A stretch of DNA of 64,000 bases. Source: an uncultured Cetobacterium sp. (GTDB lineage Bacteria > Fusobacteriota > Fusobacteriia > Fusobacteriales > Fusobacteriaceae). Each line of letters opens with the position of its first letter. Position 1 is the first letter of the stretch. A model generated the notes under the pieces. The model did no database searches, was not told the origin of the DNA, and worked only from the letters and a program-made list of their open reading frames with translations. The translations under genes were made by a program, and so were the position numbers. The DNA is taken from positions 33,966 through 97,965 of the forward strand of contig CAKOHT010000005.1 of NCBI GenBank assembly GCA_934085975.1. Reading direction: 5' to 3'. Shown piece after piece: positions 1-9,224 of the stretch.

Positions 1-1271
1 TTCGGCATACTTAAAAACATATTTATATCATGTATACCTTGATGTGTTTTCCCATCCTCTCCAACTATCCCTGCACGATCTATTATAAATTTAACTGGCA
101 AATTTTGTAATCCAACATCATGTATTAGCTGATCTAAAGCTCTTTGAAAAAATGTTGAATATATTGCTACATAAGGTTTCTTACCAGATATCGCCAGACC
201 TGCTGAAAATGTTACGCCATGCCCTTCGGCTATTCCTACATCTATACATCTATCTTCAAATCTACTTTGAAATTCACCCAATCCCGTTCCTTTTACCATT
301 GCTGCTGAAATAGCATAGATACTTCTATCATTCTCAGCTAACTCAACTAATTTTGAACCAAAAATGTTAGAATATGTCTTTCCTCCTAACTCAACCTCAC
401 CTGTTTCTGGGTCAAATGGAGATATTCCATGAAACTTTTCTTTATTCTCTTCGGCTAATTGATAACCTTTTCCTTTTTCTGTTTTTACGTGTATAAAAAC
501 TGGTCCTTCCATCTCTTTAGCTACTATTAAAGTCTTTATTAGCTCCTCTAGATTATGCCCATCTATCACACCTAGAAATTGATACCCTAAGACTTCTGAT
601 ATGCTCGAAGGTAGGAAAAACTGTTTTACAGAGTGCTCTATTCTCTCCAATACATTTTTTACCTGCTTTCCAACTTTTCCCCTACTTATGACACTTCTTA
701 CATCTTTTCTTATATTCATATACACATTACTAATCATCAGTCTTCCAAAAAATTTAGATAGTGAACCTACATTTTTTCCAATAGACATCTCGTTATCGTT
801 TAATATAACTATCAAATTTTTAAGGTTTTCTCCAATATTATTTAATGCTTCCAAAGAGTGTCCATTTGCTATTGAAGCATCACCTATGACCACAATAACT
901 TTATTTTCAGGATTTGCTTTAGCTATTCCTGCTCCCGCAGAAAGAGCACTCCCAGCATGTCCAGCTATAAAAAAATCAAAATTACTTTCTTTTGGATCTG
1001 AAAAAGGACCTATTCCATCTCTTGTTCGTAAAGTTTTAAATTTTTCTTTTCGTCCTGTCAACAATTTATAAACATACGACTGATGTCCAACATCAAATAA
1101 AAGTTTATCTTTTGGCAAATCAAAAACTTCAACTATTGATTGTGTCAACTCAACTACCCCTAAATTCGGTGCCAAATGTCCACCATTTTTGCTTGTAATC
1201 TCTACAAGAGTATCTCTAATTTCTTGGCTTTCCTTTTGTAACTTGTCAATATATTCTTTATCTACCCTCAT
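1..1271 (-). CDS. dxs: 1-deoxy-D-xylulose-5-phosphate synthase (3' end beyond window)
   Basis: First enzyme of the non-mevalonate isoprenoid pathway; it condenses pyruvate and glyceraldehyde 3-phosphate using thiamine diphosphate. The first 423 codons of an expected ~620 are present; the C-terminal transketolase domain runs off the left edge. Visible motifs are DVGHQSYVYKLLTGR (residues ~60-74), the GD...NG thiamine diphosphate/Mg site with GDASIANGHSLEALN (~130-144), and DRAGIVGEDGKTHQG (~405) opening the pyrimidine-binding domain. The ATG at 1269-1271 follows GGGTGG and lies 11 nt after the PAP2-like gene, so it is the last visible gene of the long minus-strand operon. Frame was read by hand from the sequence. 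Confidence 0.95.
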   Translation of the reverse strand, partial: MRVDKEYIDKLQKESQEIRDTLVEITSKNGGHLAPNLGVVELTQSIVEVFDLPKDKLLFDVGHQSYVYKLLTGRKEKFKTLRTRDGIGPFSDPKESNFDFFIAGHAGSALSAGAGIAKANPENKVIVVIGDASIANGHSLEALNNIGENLKNLIVILNDNEMSIGKNVGSLSKFFGRLMISNVYMNIRKDVRSVISRGKVGKQVKNVLERIEHSVKQFFLPSSISEVLGYQFLGVIDGHNLEELIKTLIVAKEMEGPVFIHVKTEKGKGYQLAEENKEKFHGISPFDPETGEVELGGKTYSNIFGSKLVELAENDRSIYAISAAMVKGTGLGEFQSRFEDRCIDVGIAEGHGVTFSAGLAISGKKPYVAIYSTFFQRALDQLIHDVGLQNLPVKFIIDRAGIVGEDGKTHQGIHDINMFLSMP

Positions 1272-1282
1272 TTTTTCCACCC

Positions 1283-1744
1283 TTAAGCTTGAATATAACC
1301 TTTAAACACAAAAGCTACAACCACTCCTAATATAGCCCCTACTAACACCTCTAATGGACTGTGTCCTAAAAGCTCTTTTAATTTTTCATCATGCAATTTC
1401 TCTCCAACTTTTGCTGCAAACCTATCCAGTAAAGTGTTTAAAAGTCCTGCGTGTTTTCCTGCTGCTCTCCTAATTCCAGCAGCATCATACATCACCACTC
1501 CAGCTAACACAAATGAAATAGCAAATATCGCACTTTGTGTGCCATGTGCTAACCCGATAGCTGTACTTAGTGATGCCATAGTTGAAGAGTGGGAACTCGG
1601 CATTCCTCCAGTTTCAAAAATTCTTTTCATATTTAGTTTTCTATCAATAAATATCGTAGTTGCAACTTTATAAAACTGAGCTATGAACCAAGCTATAAAC
1701 ACTACATCTAGAATCCTATTTCCTAAAATTATTCCTTTTTCCAT
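1283..1744 (-). CDS. Divergent PAP2-family membrane protein (DUF212, YuiD-like)
   Basis: Small integral membrane protein of the acid phosphatase/PAP2-related DUF212 family, 153 aa with about four hydrophobic segments. Conserved family motifs are GGMPSSHS (46-53), YDAAGIRR (86-93) and LGHSPLEV (126-133), placed like the three phosphatase motifs of PAP2 enzymes. The substrate is unknown; in this operon, beside dxs, an isoprenoid- or lipid-phosphate substrate is a reasonable guess but only a guess. ATG start preceded by a GGGG-type ribosome site. Confidence 0.85.
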   Translation of the reverse strand: MEKGIILGNRILDVVFIAWFIAQFYKVATTIFIDRKLNMKRIFETGGMPSSHSSTMASLSTAIGLAHGTQSAIFAISFVLAGVVMYDAAGIRRAAGKHAGLLNTLLDRFAAKVGEKLHDEKLKELLGHSPLEVLVGAILGVVVAFVFKGYIQA

Positions 1745-1769
1745 AGTTTCCCCACTCTCTTTTAATTTT

Positions 1770-2078
1770 TTATTTAACTGCTTTTAATTCTAGTGATATT
1801 GTCGGTTTATCCTGATTCTCTTTATAGAATATTATAGTTCTTCCAATTATTCCTACAACTTCAGCCTCTATCTGCTCAGCTATTTGATGAGCAATTTCAT
1901 TTTTTTCCACTTCAGAATTTTGAAGTATTTTTACTTTGATAAGCTCTCTTGGAATTAATGCTTCTAAAACCCCTTGAGCCAATGTCTCAGAGAACCCTTC
2001 TTTTCCCACTCTAAATATTGGCTCTAAATTGTGAGCTCTCTTTCTTAAAAACGCTCTTTTTTTACTTGTTAAACTCAT
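1770..2078 (-). CDS. yhbY: YhbY-type CRM-domain RNA-binding protein
   Basis: 102-aa single CRM-domain protein of the CRS1/YhbY family, associated with large ribosomal subunit assembly. It starts LTSKKRAFLRKRAHNLEP and contains the GKEGF motif (residues ~25-29) and the RELIKVKIL strand typical of the family; length matches the usual ~97-105 aa. It sits between rnj and the PAP2-like gene with short spacers, in the same transcript as RNase J, which suits a role in RNA metabolism. Good Shine-Dalgarno AGAGGAG before ATG. Confidence 0.93.
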   Translation of the reverse strand: MSLTSKKRAFLRKRAHNLEPIFRVGKEGFSETLAQGVLEALIPRELIKVKILQNSEVEKNEIAHQIAEQIEAEVVGIIGRTIIFYKENQDKPTISLELKAVK

Positions 2079-2108
2079 TTTTTCTCCTCTTTATCTTTAA
2101 TAATATTT

Positions 2109-4013
2109 TTATACATCCATAATTATTGGCAGAATAACTGGGGTTCTCTTTATTCTATTATAGAAAAACTTTCCTGCCACATCTCTAACACTATTTTTTA
2201 TAACTGTCCAATCTTTTATAGCACTATTTTCAAACTCTTTTAATTTTACTTTAATCTGCTCATTGGCCTCGTTTAAAATTTCATCCGAATCTCTAGAATA
2301 CACAAATCCTCTAGTTACAATATCAGGTCCACTCAATACTTTCCCTGTTTCTTTATCTAAAGCGAATACCACAATTACTACTCCATCTTGTGATAGCTGT
2401 TGTCTATCCTTTAAAACTATATGCCCTATATCTCCAACACCAAGTCCATCAACTAACGTTGCTCCCGCATTGACTTTTCCCTTTACTTTTGCACTAGATT
2501 TTGTCACTTCCACTTTACTTCCATTGGTTGCTATCACGATATTTCCTTTAGGAATCCCAGTTTCTATAGCCGTTTCCTTATGGGCTTTTAACATTTTAAA
2601 CTCTCCGTGTACCGGCATAAAATGCTTAGGTTTTATTAAGTTTAACATCAATTTTTGTTCCTCTTTACTCGCGTGTCCTGAAACGTGTATCCCAGCTATT
2701 TTTTTAAATACAACTTCTGCCTCGTATTTTAAAAGACTATTTATATTATTAGAAACAGCTCTTTCATTTCCCGGAATAGGTGTCGCCGAAATTATAACAG
2801 TATCTCCCTCTTTTACCTTTGTATGTTTATGCATATTTTTAGCTATTCTCGATAATGCTGCCATAGGTTCACCTTGAGTTCCTGTACATAGGATAACAAC
2901 TTTATTATCTCTCATTTTATCAACATCCGATAAACTTATCATAATATCTTCTGGAAGCTTCAGATATCCCAATGTAGATGCAATATCAAAAACTTTAATT
3001 AAACTTCTTCCATCTATTGCAATCTTTCTTCCATGTTCATGTGCAATGTTTACAATCTGCTGAAGTCTATGTACATGGGATGCAAAAGCTGCGATTATAA
3101 TTCTTCCCTTCGCTTTTGTAAACTCCACTTTAAAAGCTTCTCCTACACTTTTCTCAGATGGAGTAAATCCATCAATTTCTGAGTTTGTGGAATCTGAAAG
3201 CAGTAAGTCTACTCCCTCTTCTCCAATTTGAGCAAGTCTTAAAAAGTCTACTCCATCTCCATCAACAGGCGTTAAATCAATTTTAAAGTCTCCTGTATAC
3301 ATCACTCTTCCCGCTGGAGTTGTGACAACAACCGCATAGGCATCCGCTATCGAGTGAGTAACACCTACAAACTCAACTTCAAAATATTTTCCAACCCTAA
3401 TCTTATCTCTTCCTTTGACTTCTCTCATCTTAGGAAGTATCTTTGAAACCTCACCACTTTCAAATTTAGCTTTTATCAATGCTAACGTTAACTTTCCTCC
3501 GTGAAGTGGTACATTTTTGTCTATTTTTTGATACAAGTATGGCACCGATCCAATGTGATCCTCATGCCCATGTGTGATAAATAACCCTTTTATTTTATCC
3601 TTGTTACTTTCTATATAGCTAAAATCTGGAATAACCAAATCTATCCCTAACAGTCCATCATCTGGAAAAGTAACTCCTGAATCAATAATAATGATCTCAT
3701 CTCTATACTGAACTAAAGTCATATTTTTTCCAATTTCGTCCAAACCACCTAGAGGAATTACATACATTTTTTCCTCTTTTTCAGTTTTTGATACTGTTTT
3801 TTTAGTTTCCTCTTGAATCTCTGCTTTTGTAATCGGAACTCTTTTTTTTACAACTTGAGTTCTGTCCTGTTGATTTTCTTTTACTTCATCTAAAGTTTTT
3901 GTCTCAACAACTGGAGATTTCTCCACCTGTTTTGCTTTATTATAATATTTTCTTCGTCTTGTTTTTTTCTTTGTTACTTCTTTCTCCTTTTCGACAATAT
4001 TTTCTAAATTCAT
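2109..4013 (-). CDS. rnj: Ribonuclease J with a long basic N-terminal extension
   Basis: Metallo-beta-lactamase/beta-CASP ribonuclease with 5'-to-3' exo- and endonuclease activity in mRNA decay and rRNA maturation. The catalytic HGHEDH motif is at residues 148-153; GDFKID and the beta-CASP and C-terminal domains follow. The recognisable RNase J core begins near residue 83 (MYVIPLGGLDEIGKN), so about 82 residues rich in Lys, Arg and Glu precede it; they look disordered. Total 634 aa against ~555 for Bacillus RNase J. The ATG overlaps the mrdA stop by 4 nt (ATGA), implying translational coupling. An internal start near residue 83 would remove the extension, but the upstream ATG has its own coupling context. 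Confidence 0.95.
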   Translation of the reverse strand: MNLENIVEKEKEVTKKKTRRRKYYNKAKQVEKSPVVETKTLDEVKENQQDRTQVVKKRVPITKAEIQEETKKTVSKTEKEEKMYVIPLGGLDEIGKNMTLVQYRDEIIIIDSGVTFPDDGLLGIDLVIPDFSYIESNKDKIKGLFITHGHEDHIGSVPYLYQKIDKNVPLHGGKLTLALIKAKFESGEVSKILPKMREVKGRDKIRVGKYFEVEFVGVTHSIADAYAVVVTTPAGRVMYTGDFKIDLTPVDGDGVDFLRLAQIGEEGVDLLLSDSTNSEIDGFTPSEKSVGEAFKVEFTKAKGRIIIAAFASHVHRLQQIVNIAHEHGRKIAIDGRSLIKVFDIASTLGYLKLPEDIMISLSDVDKMRDNKVVILCTGTQGEPMAALSRIAKNMHKHTKVKEGDTVIISATPIPGNERAVSNNINSLLKYEAEVVFKKIAGIHVSGHASKEEQKLMLNLIKPKHFMPVHGEFKMLKAHKETAIETGIPKGNIVIATNGSKVEVTKSSAKVKGKVNAGATLVDGLGVGDIGHIVLKDRQQLSQDGVVIVVFALDKETGKVLSGPDIVTRGFVYSRDSDEILNEANEQIKVKLKEFENSAIKDWTVIKNSVRDVAGKFFYNRIKRTPVILPIIMDV

Positions 4014-5800
4014 TTCATCTCCTCATTGTAATATTCCAAATATTTATCCACAAATTTTTTAGCAACTCCTCCAGCGACACGTCCTCCTCCTCCAGCTCCT
4101 TCCAATAGAACTGTAAATACAATCTTAGGCTGTTTATCTGCCGGAAAATATCCTGCAACAAGAGCATGTGTTTCATCAAATCTCGAGTTTTGAGATGATC
4201 CACTCTTTGCCCCTATAACCAATCCAGGGGTTCTTAATGCTTTCGTAGTTCCATTATCTTTTTCAACAGTATTTATTAATGCTTTATTTAAAACATCATA
4301 ATACCAGCTCGGATAATTTGTTTCATACAAAACCTCTGGTTTTATTTCTACTTTCTCATTACCATTCTCCATATAATCTACAACATGAGGCACATAAGCT
4401 TTTCCTCTATTTGCAAGACCCATATAAGATACTGCAACTTGCATAGGTGTTGCCAGAAGATACCCTTGTCCTATTGATAAGATTATTGTATCTCCTTTGA
4501 ACCACCCTTGTTTAAACCTTTTCTTTTTCCACTTTTCATTCGGCAATATTCCTGCTCTCTCTCCAAAAACATCTATTTTAGATAGTTTTCCATAACCAAA
4601 ACTTCCAGCTACATCAACAATTGGTTCATGTCCAAATTGATCAGCATACTTGTAATAATATGGATTTACAGATTCCACTATAGATTTTTCAAAATCAACT
4701 GTTCCATGTCCACCTTTTTTCCAAGCTCTCCAACTCCACTTTCCTATACTATAAACGCCATTGTCAAATATTTTTGTTTTCGGATCCAATCCATTATTAA
4801 AAAATGCAAAAGCAGAAAACGGCTTGAATACAGAACCCGGTGGATACTCTCCTGATATACTTTTATTTGTTAAGGGCTTTCTTGGATCGTTTGTTATTTG
4901 ATCCCAATCCTCCTGAGAAATTTTAGAACTAAATGTAGTCAGTGAATATGTCGGATAACTTACCAGTGTTAATACTTTTCCTGTTTGAGCTTCTATTGCC
5001 ACTAAAGCTCCTGACAAATTTTCCTCTTGGAAAATTTGCTCCATATACTTTTGTAATCTCATATCTAAAGATAGATGTAAGTCATACCCTGGGTCTGGTT
5101 CCTTACTTTTTTCAATCTTTTGAGCTCTATTTAGAGCGTTAACCTCAATATAATCATATCCCGGTTTCCCCTTCATTTGAGCGTCATAAATTTTTTCAAT
5201 TCCAGTTTTTCCCACAATATCTCTTGGAGAATATCCATCCTCTTTCAAACTTTCATACTCTTTTTCTGTTATTTTTTTTACATACCCAATTGTGTGTGCT
5301 GCCAATGAATCATATATATATTTTCTTTTAGAGTAACTTTGAACCTCTAAATATGGATAATCTCCAATTTTTTCCATTAACTTGTGTGCTAAATCTAAAT
5401 CCAAATCTTCGACTAAAATATTTTCTTTAGTATATGGTACAATCTCTCCATATTTTATTCTTCTTTGTAAATAATCCTCGCTGTACCCTGTTACTTCACT
5501 CATCTCTTTCAACTGATTCTCAGCTACAACCCTTTGATTCAAATACACCAATCTATACCCCAGTGTATTAGTGACAATTAACTCTCCATTAGAATCATAT
5601 ATGTTTCCTCTTTCTGCATCAATTTTTCTCAATTTAACTCTATTTTTTTGAGCCAAATAATTATATTTATCTTTTTTTAAAATTTGTAAATATGCCATCC
5701 TACTTACTAGTAGTGCAAATACTAGAAAAATAAAAACTTTATATATCTCCCCTCTAAATTCGAAACTCTTTCCTAATTTTATTCCAAAACCTTTTTTCAC
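4010..5800 (-). CDS. mrdA: Penicillin-binding protein 2, elongasome transpeptidase
   Basis: Class B penicillin-binding protein that cross-links peptidoglycan during rod elongation. 596 aa: short cytoplasmic tail, one membrane segment (~20-40), dimerisation/pedestal domain, then a transpeptidase domain with SVFK (323-326, catalytic Ser), SVN (377-379) and KSGS (532-535). The third motif has Ser where most PBP2 have Thr (KTG), still in the allowed K[ST]G pattern. It overlaps mreD upstream and rnj downstream by 4 nt each. mreB, mreC and rodA are not in this window. Confidence 0.94.
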   Translation of the reverse strand: MKKGFGIKLGKSFEFRGEIYKVFIFLVFALLVSRMAYLQILKKDKYNYLAQKNRVKLRKIDAERGNIYDSNGELIVTNTLGYRLVYLNQRVVAENQLKEMSEVTGYSEDYLQRRIKYGEIVPYTKENILVEDLDLDLAHKLMEKIGDYPYLEVQSYSKRKYIYDSLAAHTIGYVKKITEKEYESLKEDGYSPRDIVGKTGIEKIYDAQMKGKPGYDYIEVNALNRAQKIEKSKEPDPGYDLHLSLDMRLQKYMEQIFQEENLSGALVAIEAQTGKVLTLVSYPTYSLTTFSSKISQEDWDQITNDPRKPLTNKSISGEYPPGSVFKPFSAFAFFNNGLDPKTKIFDNGVYSIGKWSWRAWKKGGHGTVDFEKSIVESVNPYYYKYADQFGHEPIVDVAGSFGYGKLSKIDVFGERAGILPNEKWKKKRFKQGWFKGDTIILSIGQGYLLATPMQVAVSYMGLANRGKAYVPHVVDYMENGNEKVEIKPEVLYETNYPSWYYDVLNKALINTVEKDNGTTKALRTPGLVIGAKSGSSQNSRFDETHALVAGYFPADKQPKIVFTVLLEGAGGGGRVAGGVAKKFVDKYLEYYNEEMK

Positions 5801-6192
5801 TTAGTTGCTCTCCTCATATATAATAAATTAATTATAAAATAAATTACTGAAAACAATAATATGTTCACTATTACAAATGGACTTTTTATAAAAAATTTCC
5901 ACGCTATTATCTGTAAAAGTGAAAGTATATAGAGATTTCCAATATTATAATCAAAATTTATAAAATATAGGTAATAAAAAATAATATTTATGCCCACAAA
6001 CAAAAAAGCAAATGCAGGTTCTCTCGAATGAAGAGCTAATATAATTGCCAACAACGGAAATAAAAATGCTATTTTTTTATCCTTTCTATAGGATAAATAA
6101 GCCAAATAAGGCATTATTAAAAAACCTTTTGATGTTGTTTGAGGGATGTTATCCAATATAAAAATAAATAAAATTGAGATAAAATCTAGCAT
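5797..6192 (-). CDS. mreD: Rod shape-determining protein MreD-like membrane protein
   Basis: 131-aa very hydrophobic protein with about five membrane segments, directly upstream of mrdA and overlapping it by 4 nt. The size, hydropathy and position identify it as MreD, a scaffold of the elongasome; sequence identity in this family is low, so the call rests largely on context. The start was moved to the ATG at 6190-6192 because AAGGAG lies 5 nt upstream; the in-frame GTG six bases earlier has no room for a ribosome site. Confidence 0.8.
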   Translation of the reverse strand: MLDFISILFIFILDNIPQTTSKGFLIMPYLAYLSYRKDKKIAFLFPLLAIILALHSREPAFAFLFVGINIIFYYLYFINFDYNIGNLYILSLLQIIAWKFFIKSPFVIVNILLFSVIYFIINLLYMRRATK

Positions 6193-6210
6193 TTTCACTC
6201 CTTTTTAATT

Positions 6211-7221
6211 CTAATCTATTAAAACATTTATCTTGTTACTTAAACTATTATTTTCTAACATATTACTTATGTTTAATTTTTTTGCAATTTTTAATGCTGT
6301 ATAGTAGTCTTCACTGTTGTACTCTATTACAGACTTATCCAATTTTTTAGAGTCTTCCTTTAAAGTTACATTTTTATATCCAGAGCTCTCCAGCTCTTTT
6401 AAAGCTGATTTTGCCTCAGCTGTCGTTCCTTTTATTTCAATTTTAAAATCGATATCCTTTTCTTTTCCAAGTATCAGTACAACACTTGCTAAAGTAGGTA
6501 TATCACTGTCCTCTTTTATTTTGAAATACTTTTCATTGACGTTAGCCAATATATTTTCAATGTTTTCTTTACTAATTTCATTAATTTTAATCAAGCTATA
6601 ATTCGTATTTTTTTCATAGTTAGCCGCTGTATAAGTCAAAGCTAATTTATTTTTTAAATTCTCTCCAGTTTTTCTAGCGTATCCTCCAACTCCATTTGCA
6701 TTCAATATATCTACAACTAAATTTTCCGAACCTTTTAGCTCTCCACCATATAGATCAGCAAATAAAGACTGAGTTCCTGATGTTAAGATATATTTTTTAT
6801 CATCTATCACCATCTCTGGAATATTTCTTGCATTTTTTACATTTAAAGCTATTTCACTATACTTTATAACTTTATAGTTCTGAACTTTTTCAGGTAAAAA
6901 ATTATTTATTGAATCTATCACCATTTTATAGTTTTTAGAATCCACCAAGTTTTTTATTGTTGTTTCCTTATCGACTTGAACATCAAAGGGTATTTTTACT
7001 GCTAATTTATCCTCATACACTACAATGATATTATTTTTACCTATTATTGCGTATCTTTCCCAGTTTTCTAAATTTTTGTTAGTTTTATTCAAATTATATG
7101 TCAAAAACACACCTAAAGCACCTATAACTATTAGTGCTAATAGTAGTCCTCCCAGAGCTCTTCCTGCTTTTTTCGTTGTTTTCTTTTGTCTACTAAACCC
7201 TTTTTCCCTTCTCATTTCCAA
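6211..7221 (-). CDS. Membrane-anchored LytR_C-domain protein
   Basis: 336 aa: basic cytoplasmic N-terminus (RREKGFSRQKKTTKK), one membrane helix at about residues 26-45, and a large extracytoplasmic part. A LytR_C-like module begins around LVVDILNANGVGGYAR, the form seen at the C-terminus of LCP (LytR-CpsA-Psr) proteins, and the final ~80 residues may be a second copy. No LCP catalytic domain is present. The position between mtaB and mreD-mrdA suggests a cell-envelope role. The start is a TTG (7219-7221) with AAGGAG 7 nt upstream; the gene overlaps the end of mtaB by 29 nt. Function unknown. Confidence 0.75.
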   Translation of the reverse strand: MEMRREKGFSRQKKTTKKAGRALGGLLLALIVIGALGVFLTYNLNKTNKNLENWERYAIIGKNNIIVVYEDKLAVKIPFDVQVDKETTIKNLVDSKNYKMVIDSINNFLPEKVQNYKVIKYSEIALNVKNARNIPEMVIDDKKYILTSGTQSLFADLYGGELKGSENLVVDILNANGVGGYARKTGENLKNKLALTYTAANYEKNTNYSLIKINEISKENIENILANVNEKYFKIKEDSDIPTLASVVLILGKEKDIDFKIEIKGTTAEAKSALKELESSGYKNVTLKEDSKKLDKSVIEYNSEDYYTALKIAKKLNISNMLENNSLSNKINVLID

Positions 7222-8515
7222 TTAGTAACTCCTTTTCTAAATTTGAAATTTCTACTTTTACTAATTCATTGACACCAACTACCGCCTCTAAAGTTTTTAC
7301 TCTTAAATAATTTTGGCTATATCCGTATGAACATCCATCTTCTTTTATTTCTTCAACTAAAACTTCTAGTTCTTTTCCTATATATTTTTCTCTTCTCTCT
7401 TTTCCCATCTCTTTTCTTAAATTTTCTAAAATTTCAGCTCTTTTCTTTTTTATATTTCCATCAATTTTATCTGTAAAAGTATTTGCCAAAGTTTTTTCTC
7501 TATCAGAGTACTGAAAAACATGTAAATCTGCAAATCCTATACTTTTTATGACATTATACGTATTGCTAAACATCTCATCTGTCTCTCCAGGAAATCCTAC
7601 AATGACATCCGCTGTATATTCTATACCTTCAACATTTTCTCTAAGTTTTAGCAACCTTTCTTGGATAAGCTCTGAACCATAGTTTCTTCTCATTCTTTCT
7701 AAAACTGTATTGTCACAAGATTGCAACGATATATGTAGATGTGGCATTAACTTATTGCTGTTATCTCTCATAATTTGAATAAATCTATCAGATATCTTAT
7801 CTGGATACATTGACCCTATTCTAACTCTTTCTACACCTTCTAATTTTATTACAGTTTCCAAAAGTGTTTCTAAATTAATATCAGAATCCAAATCTTCACC
7901 ATAAGCACCTAAATTTATTCCAATGATAATGAACTCTTTGAATCCCTCTTTTGTCAGTACTTCAATCTCTTTGCAGATACTTTCTAAAGAACGAGATCTG
8001 CTTTTTCCTCTTCCAAATGGTATCTTGCAGTATGAACAAAAATTATTACATCCATCCTGTATTTTTATATATGCTCTTGACATCTCTCTTAAAGTAGCGA
8101 ATTCATATTCCTCGTACGCTCTTTCTTCAAAAATATTCTCTGTTAATACCTTTGATTTTTTATTTTCAATATCTTGGATAAAATCTACTAGACCACTTTT
8201 GTTACTATTTCCAACAACAAAATCAATCTCTTCAATCTCTAATAGTTCTTTTGAATTTGTTTGAGCATAACACCCTGTAACAATAACAATTGAATTGGGA
8301 TTCATTTTTTTAGCCCTTCTCAACACATTTCTTGTTTTTTTGTCGGCTATACTAGTCACCGTACATGAATTGACAATATATATATCTGCCTTATTTTCAA
8401 AGCTTTCTTCTTCATACCCTACTTTTATCAATTGATTTTTTATACTTTCGCTTTCATATTGATTAACTTTACATCCCAATGTATAGAAAGCTACTTTTTT
8501 ATTCTTGAAATTCAT
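7193..8515 (-). CDS. mtaB: tRNA t6A37 methylthiotransferase MtaB
   Basis: Radical-SAM enzyme that converts t6A to ms2t6A at position 37 of tRNAs reading ANN codons. 440 aa. The N-terminal UPF0004 domain shows its three cluster cysteines in TLGCKVNQYE, NSCTV and TGCYAQ; the radical-SAM triad is CNNFCSYC (~155-162), followed by a GRGKSRSR signature and a C-terminal TRAM-like domain. This pattern separates MtaB from MiaB and RimO. It overlaps rsmE by 17 nt at its start. Confidence 0.94.
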   Translation of the reverse strand: MNFKNKKVAFYTLGCKVNQYESESIKNQLIKVGYEEESFENKADIYIVNSCTVTSIADKKTRNVLRRAKKMNPNSIVIVTGCYAQTNSKELLEIEEIDFVVGNSNKSGLVDFIQDIENKKSKVLTENIFEERAYEEYEFATLREMSRAYIKIQDGCNNFCSYCKIPFGRGKSRSRSLESICKEIEVLTKEGFKEFIIIGINLGAYGEDLDSDINLETLLETVIKLEGVERVRIGSMYPDKISDRFIQIMRDNSNKLMPHLHISLQSCDNTVLERMRRNYGSELIQERLLKLRENVEGIEYTADVIVGFPGETDEMFSNTYNVIKSIGFADLHVFQYSDREKTLANTFTDKIDGNIKKKRAEILENLRKEMGKERREKYIGKELEVLVEEIKEDGCSYGYSQNYLRVKTLEAVVGVNELVKVEISNLEKELLIGNEKGKRV

Positions 8516-9215
8516 TTACTAATATTCCTCCTACTATAATTGAAGCAGTCTCAGCTCTTAGTATTCTTTTCCCCAAAGATACAGGTATCACACCTTTTTT
8601 AGTTAAGAACTCGATCTCCTCCCTATCAAATCCCCCCTCTGGACCAATTATATATAAAACTTTCTTAGGTTTATTTTCAACTCTATTTAAAATACCTCTT
8701 AATGAGTTTTTCTCTTCACACTCGTACGGAACAAATACCAAATCATATTCCTCATAATCTAATTCCACTAATTTTTTAGGTTCATCAATCTCTACTAATT
8801 TGACAGCTTGGCACTGTTTCGTCGCCTCTTTTACAACTAAATCCCACTTGTCCTTTTTTTCAGTGATTTTAGCTACACCTCTCTTTGTTAGTAGTGGCGT
8901 TATTTTGCTTACTCCAATCTCTGTTAATTTCTGAATTGTCAAATCCATTTTATCATTTTTTAAAATTCCAATAGCTGCTTCTATATATACTTCTGATGAA
9001 AATTTATCTTCATTTTTTTCTAAAATTTTAGCTTCAATTATCTTTTTTTCTATATTTAAAACTTCACAAATATATTCATATTCCCCATCTACAGCTCTTA
9101 TTCTCTCTCCTAATTTTATCCTAAAAGCATTTTTTAAATGGTTTATATCGTTTTTATCTACTATTTCTATTATTTCATCCGTTATATTCTCCTTAGATAT
9201 TATAACACTTATCAT
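8499..9215 (-). CDS. rsmE: 16S rRNA m3U1498 methyltransferase RsmE
   Basis: SPOUT-fold methyltransferase that methylates N3 of U1498 in 16S rRNA. 238 aa, usual length. The SAM-binding knot is visible as IGPEGGF (~190) and SLGKRILRAETA (~215-226), both diagnostic. The N-terminal PUA-like domain is divergent. Good AGGAG site before the ATG; overlaps mtaB by 17 nt. Confidence 0.95.
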   Translation of the reverse strand: MISVIISKENITDEIIEIVDKNDINHLKNAFRIKLGERIRAVDGEYEYICEVLNIEKKIIEAKILEKNEDKFSSEVYIEAAIGILKNDKMDLTIQKLTEIGVSKITPLLTKRGVAKITEKKDKWDLVVKEATKQCQAVKLVEIDEPKKLVELDYEEYDLVFVPYECEEKNSLRGILNRVENKPKKVLYIIGPEGGFDREEIEFLTKKGVIPVSLGKRILRAETASIIVGGILVNEFQE

Positions 9216-9224
9216 TATAAACTC

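Noticed and set aside
601..1071. Plus-strand open frame of 156 codons
   Set aside because: It lies antisense within dxs, has no ribosome site and no family resemblance; it is a shadow of the real gene.
2263..2877. Plus-strand open frame of 204 codons inside rnj
   Set aside because: Antisense to the conserved RNase J catalytic region; the composition reflects the opposite strand.
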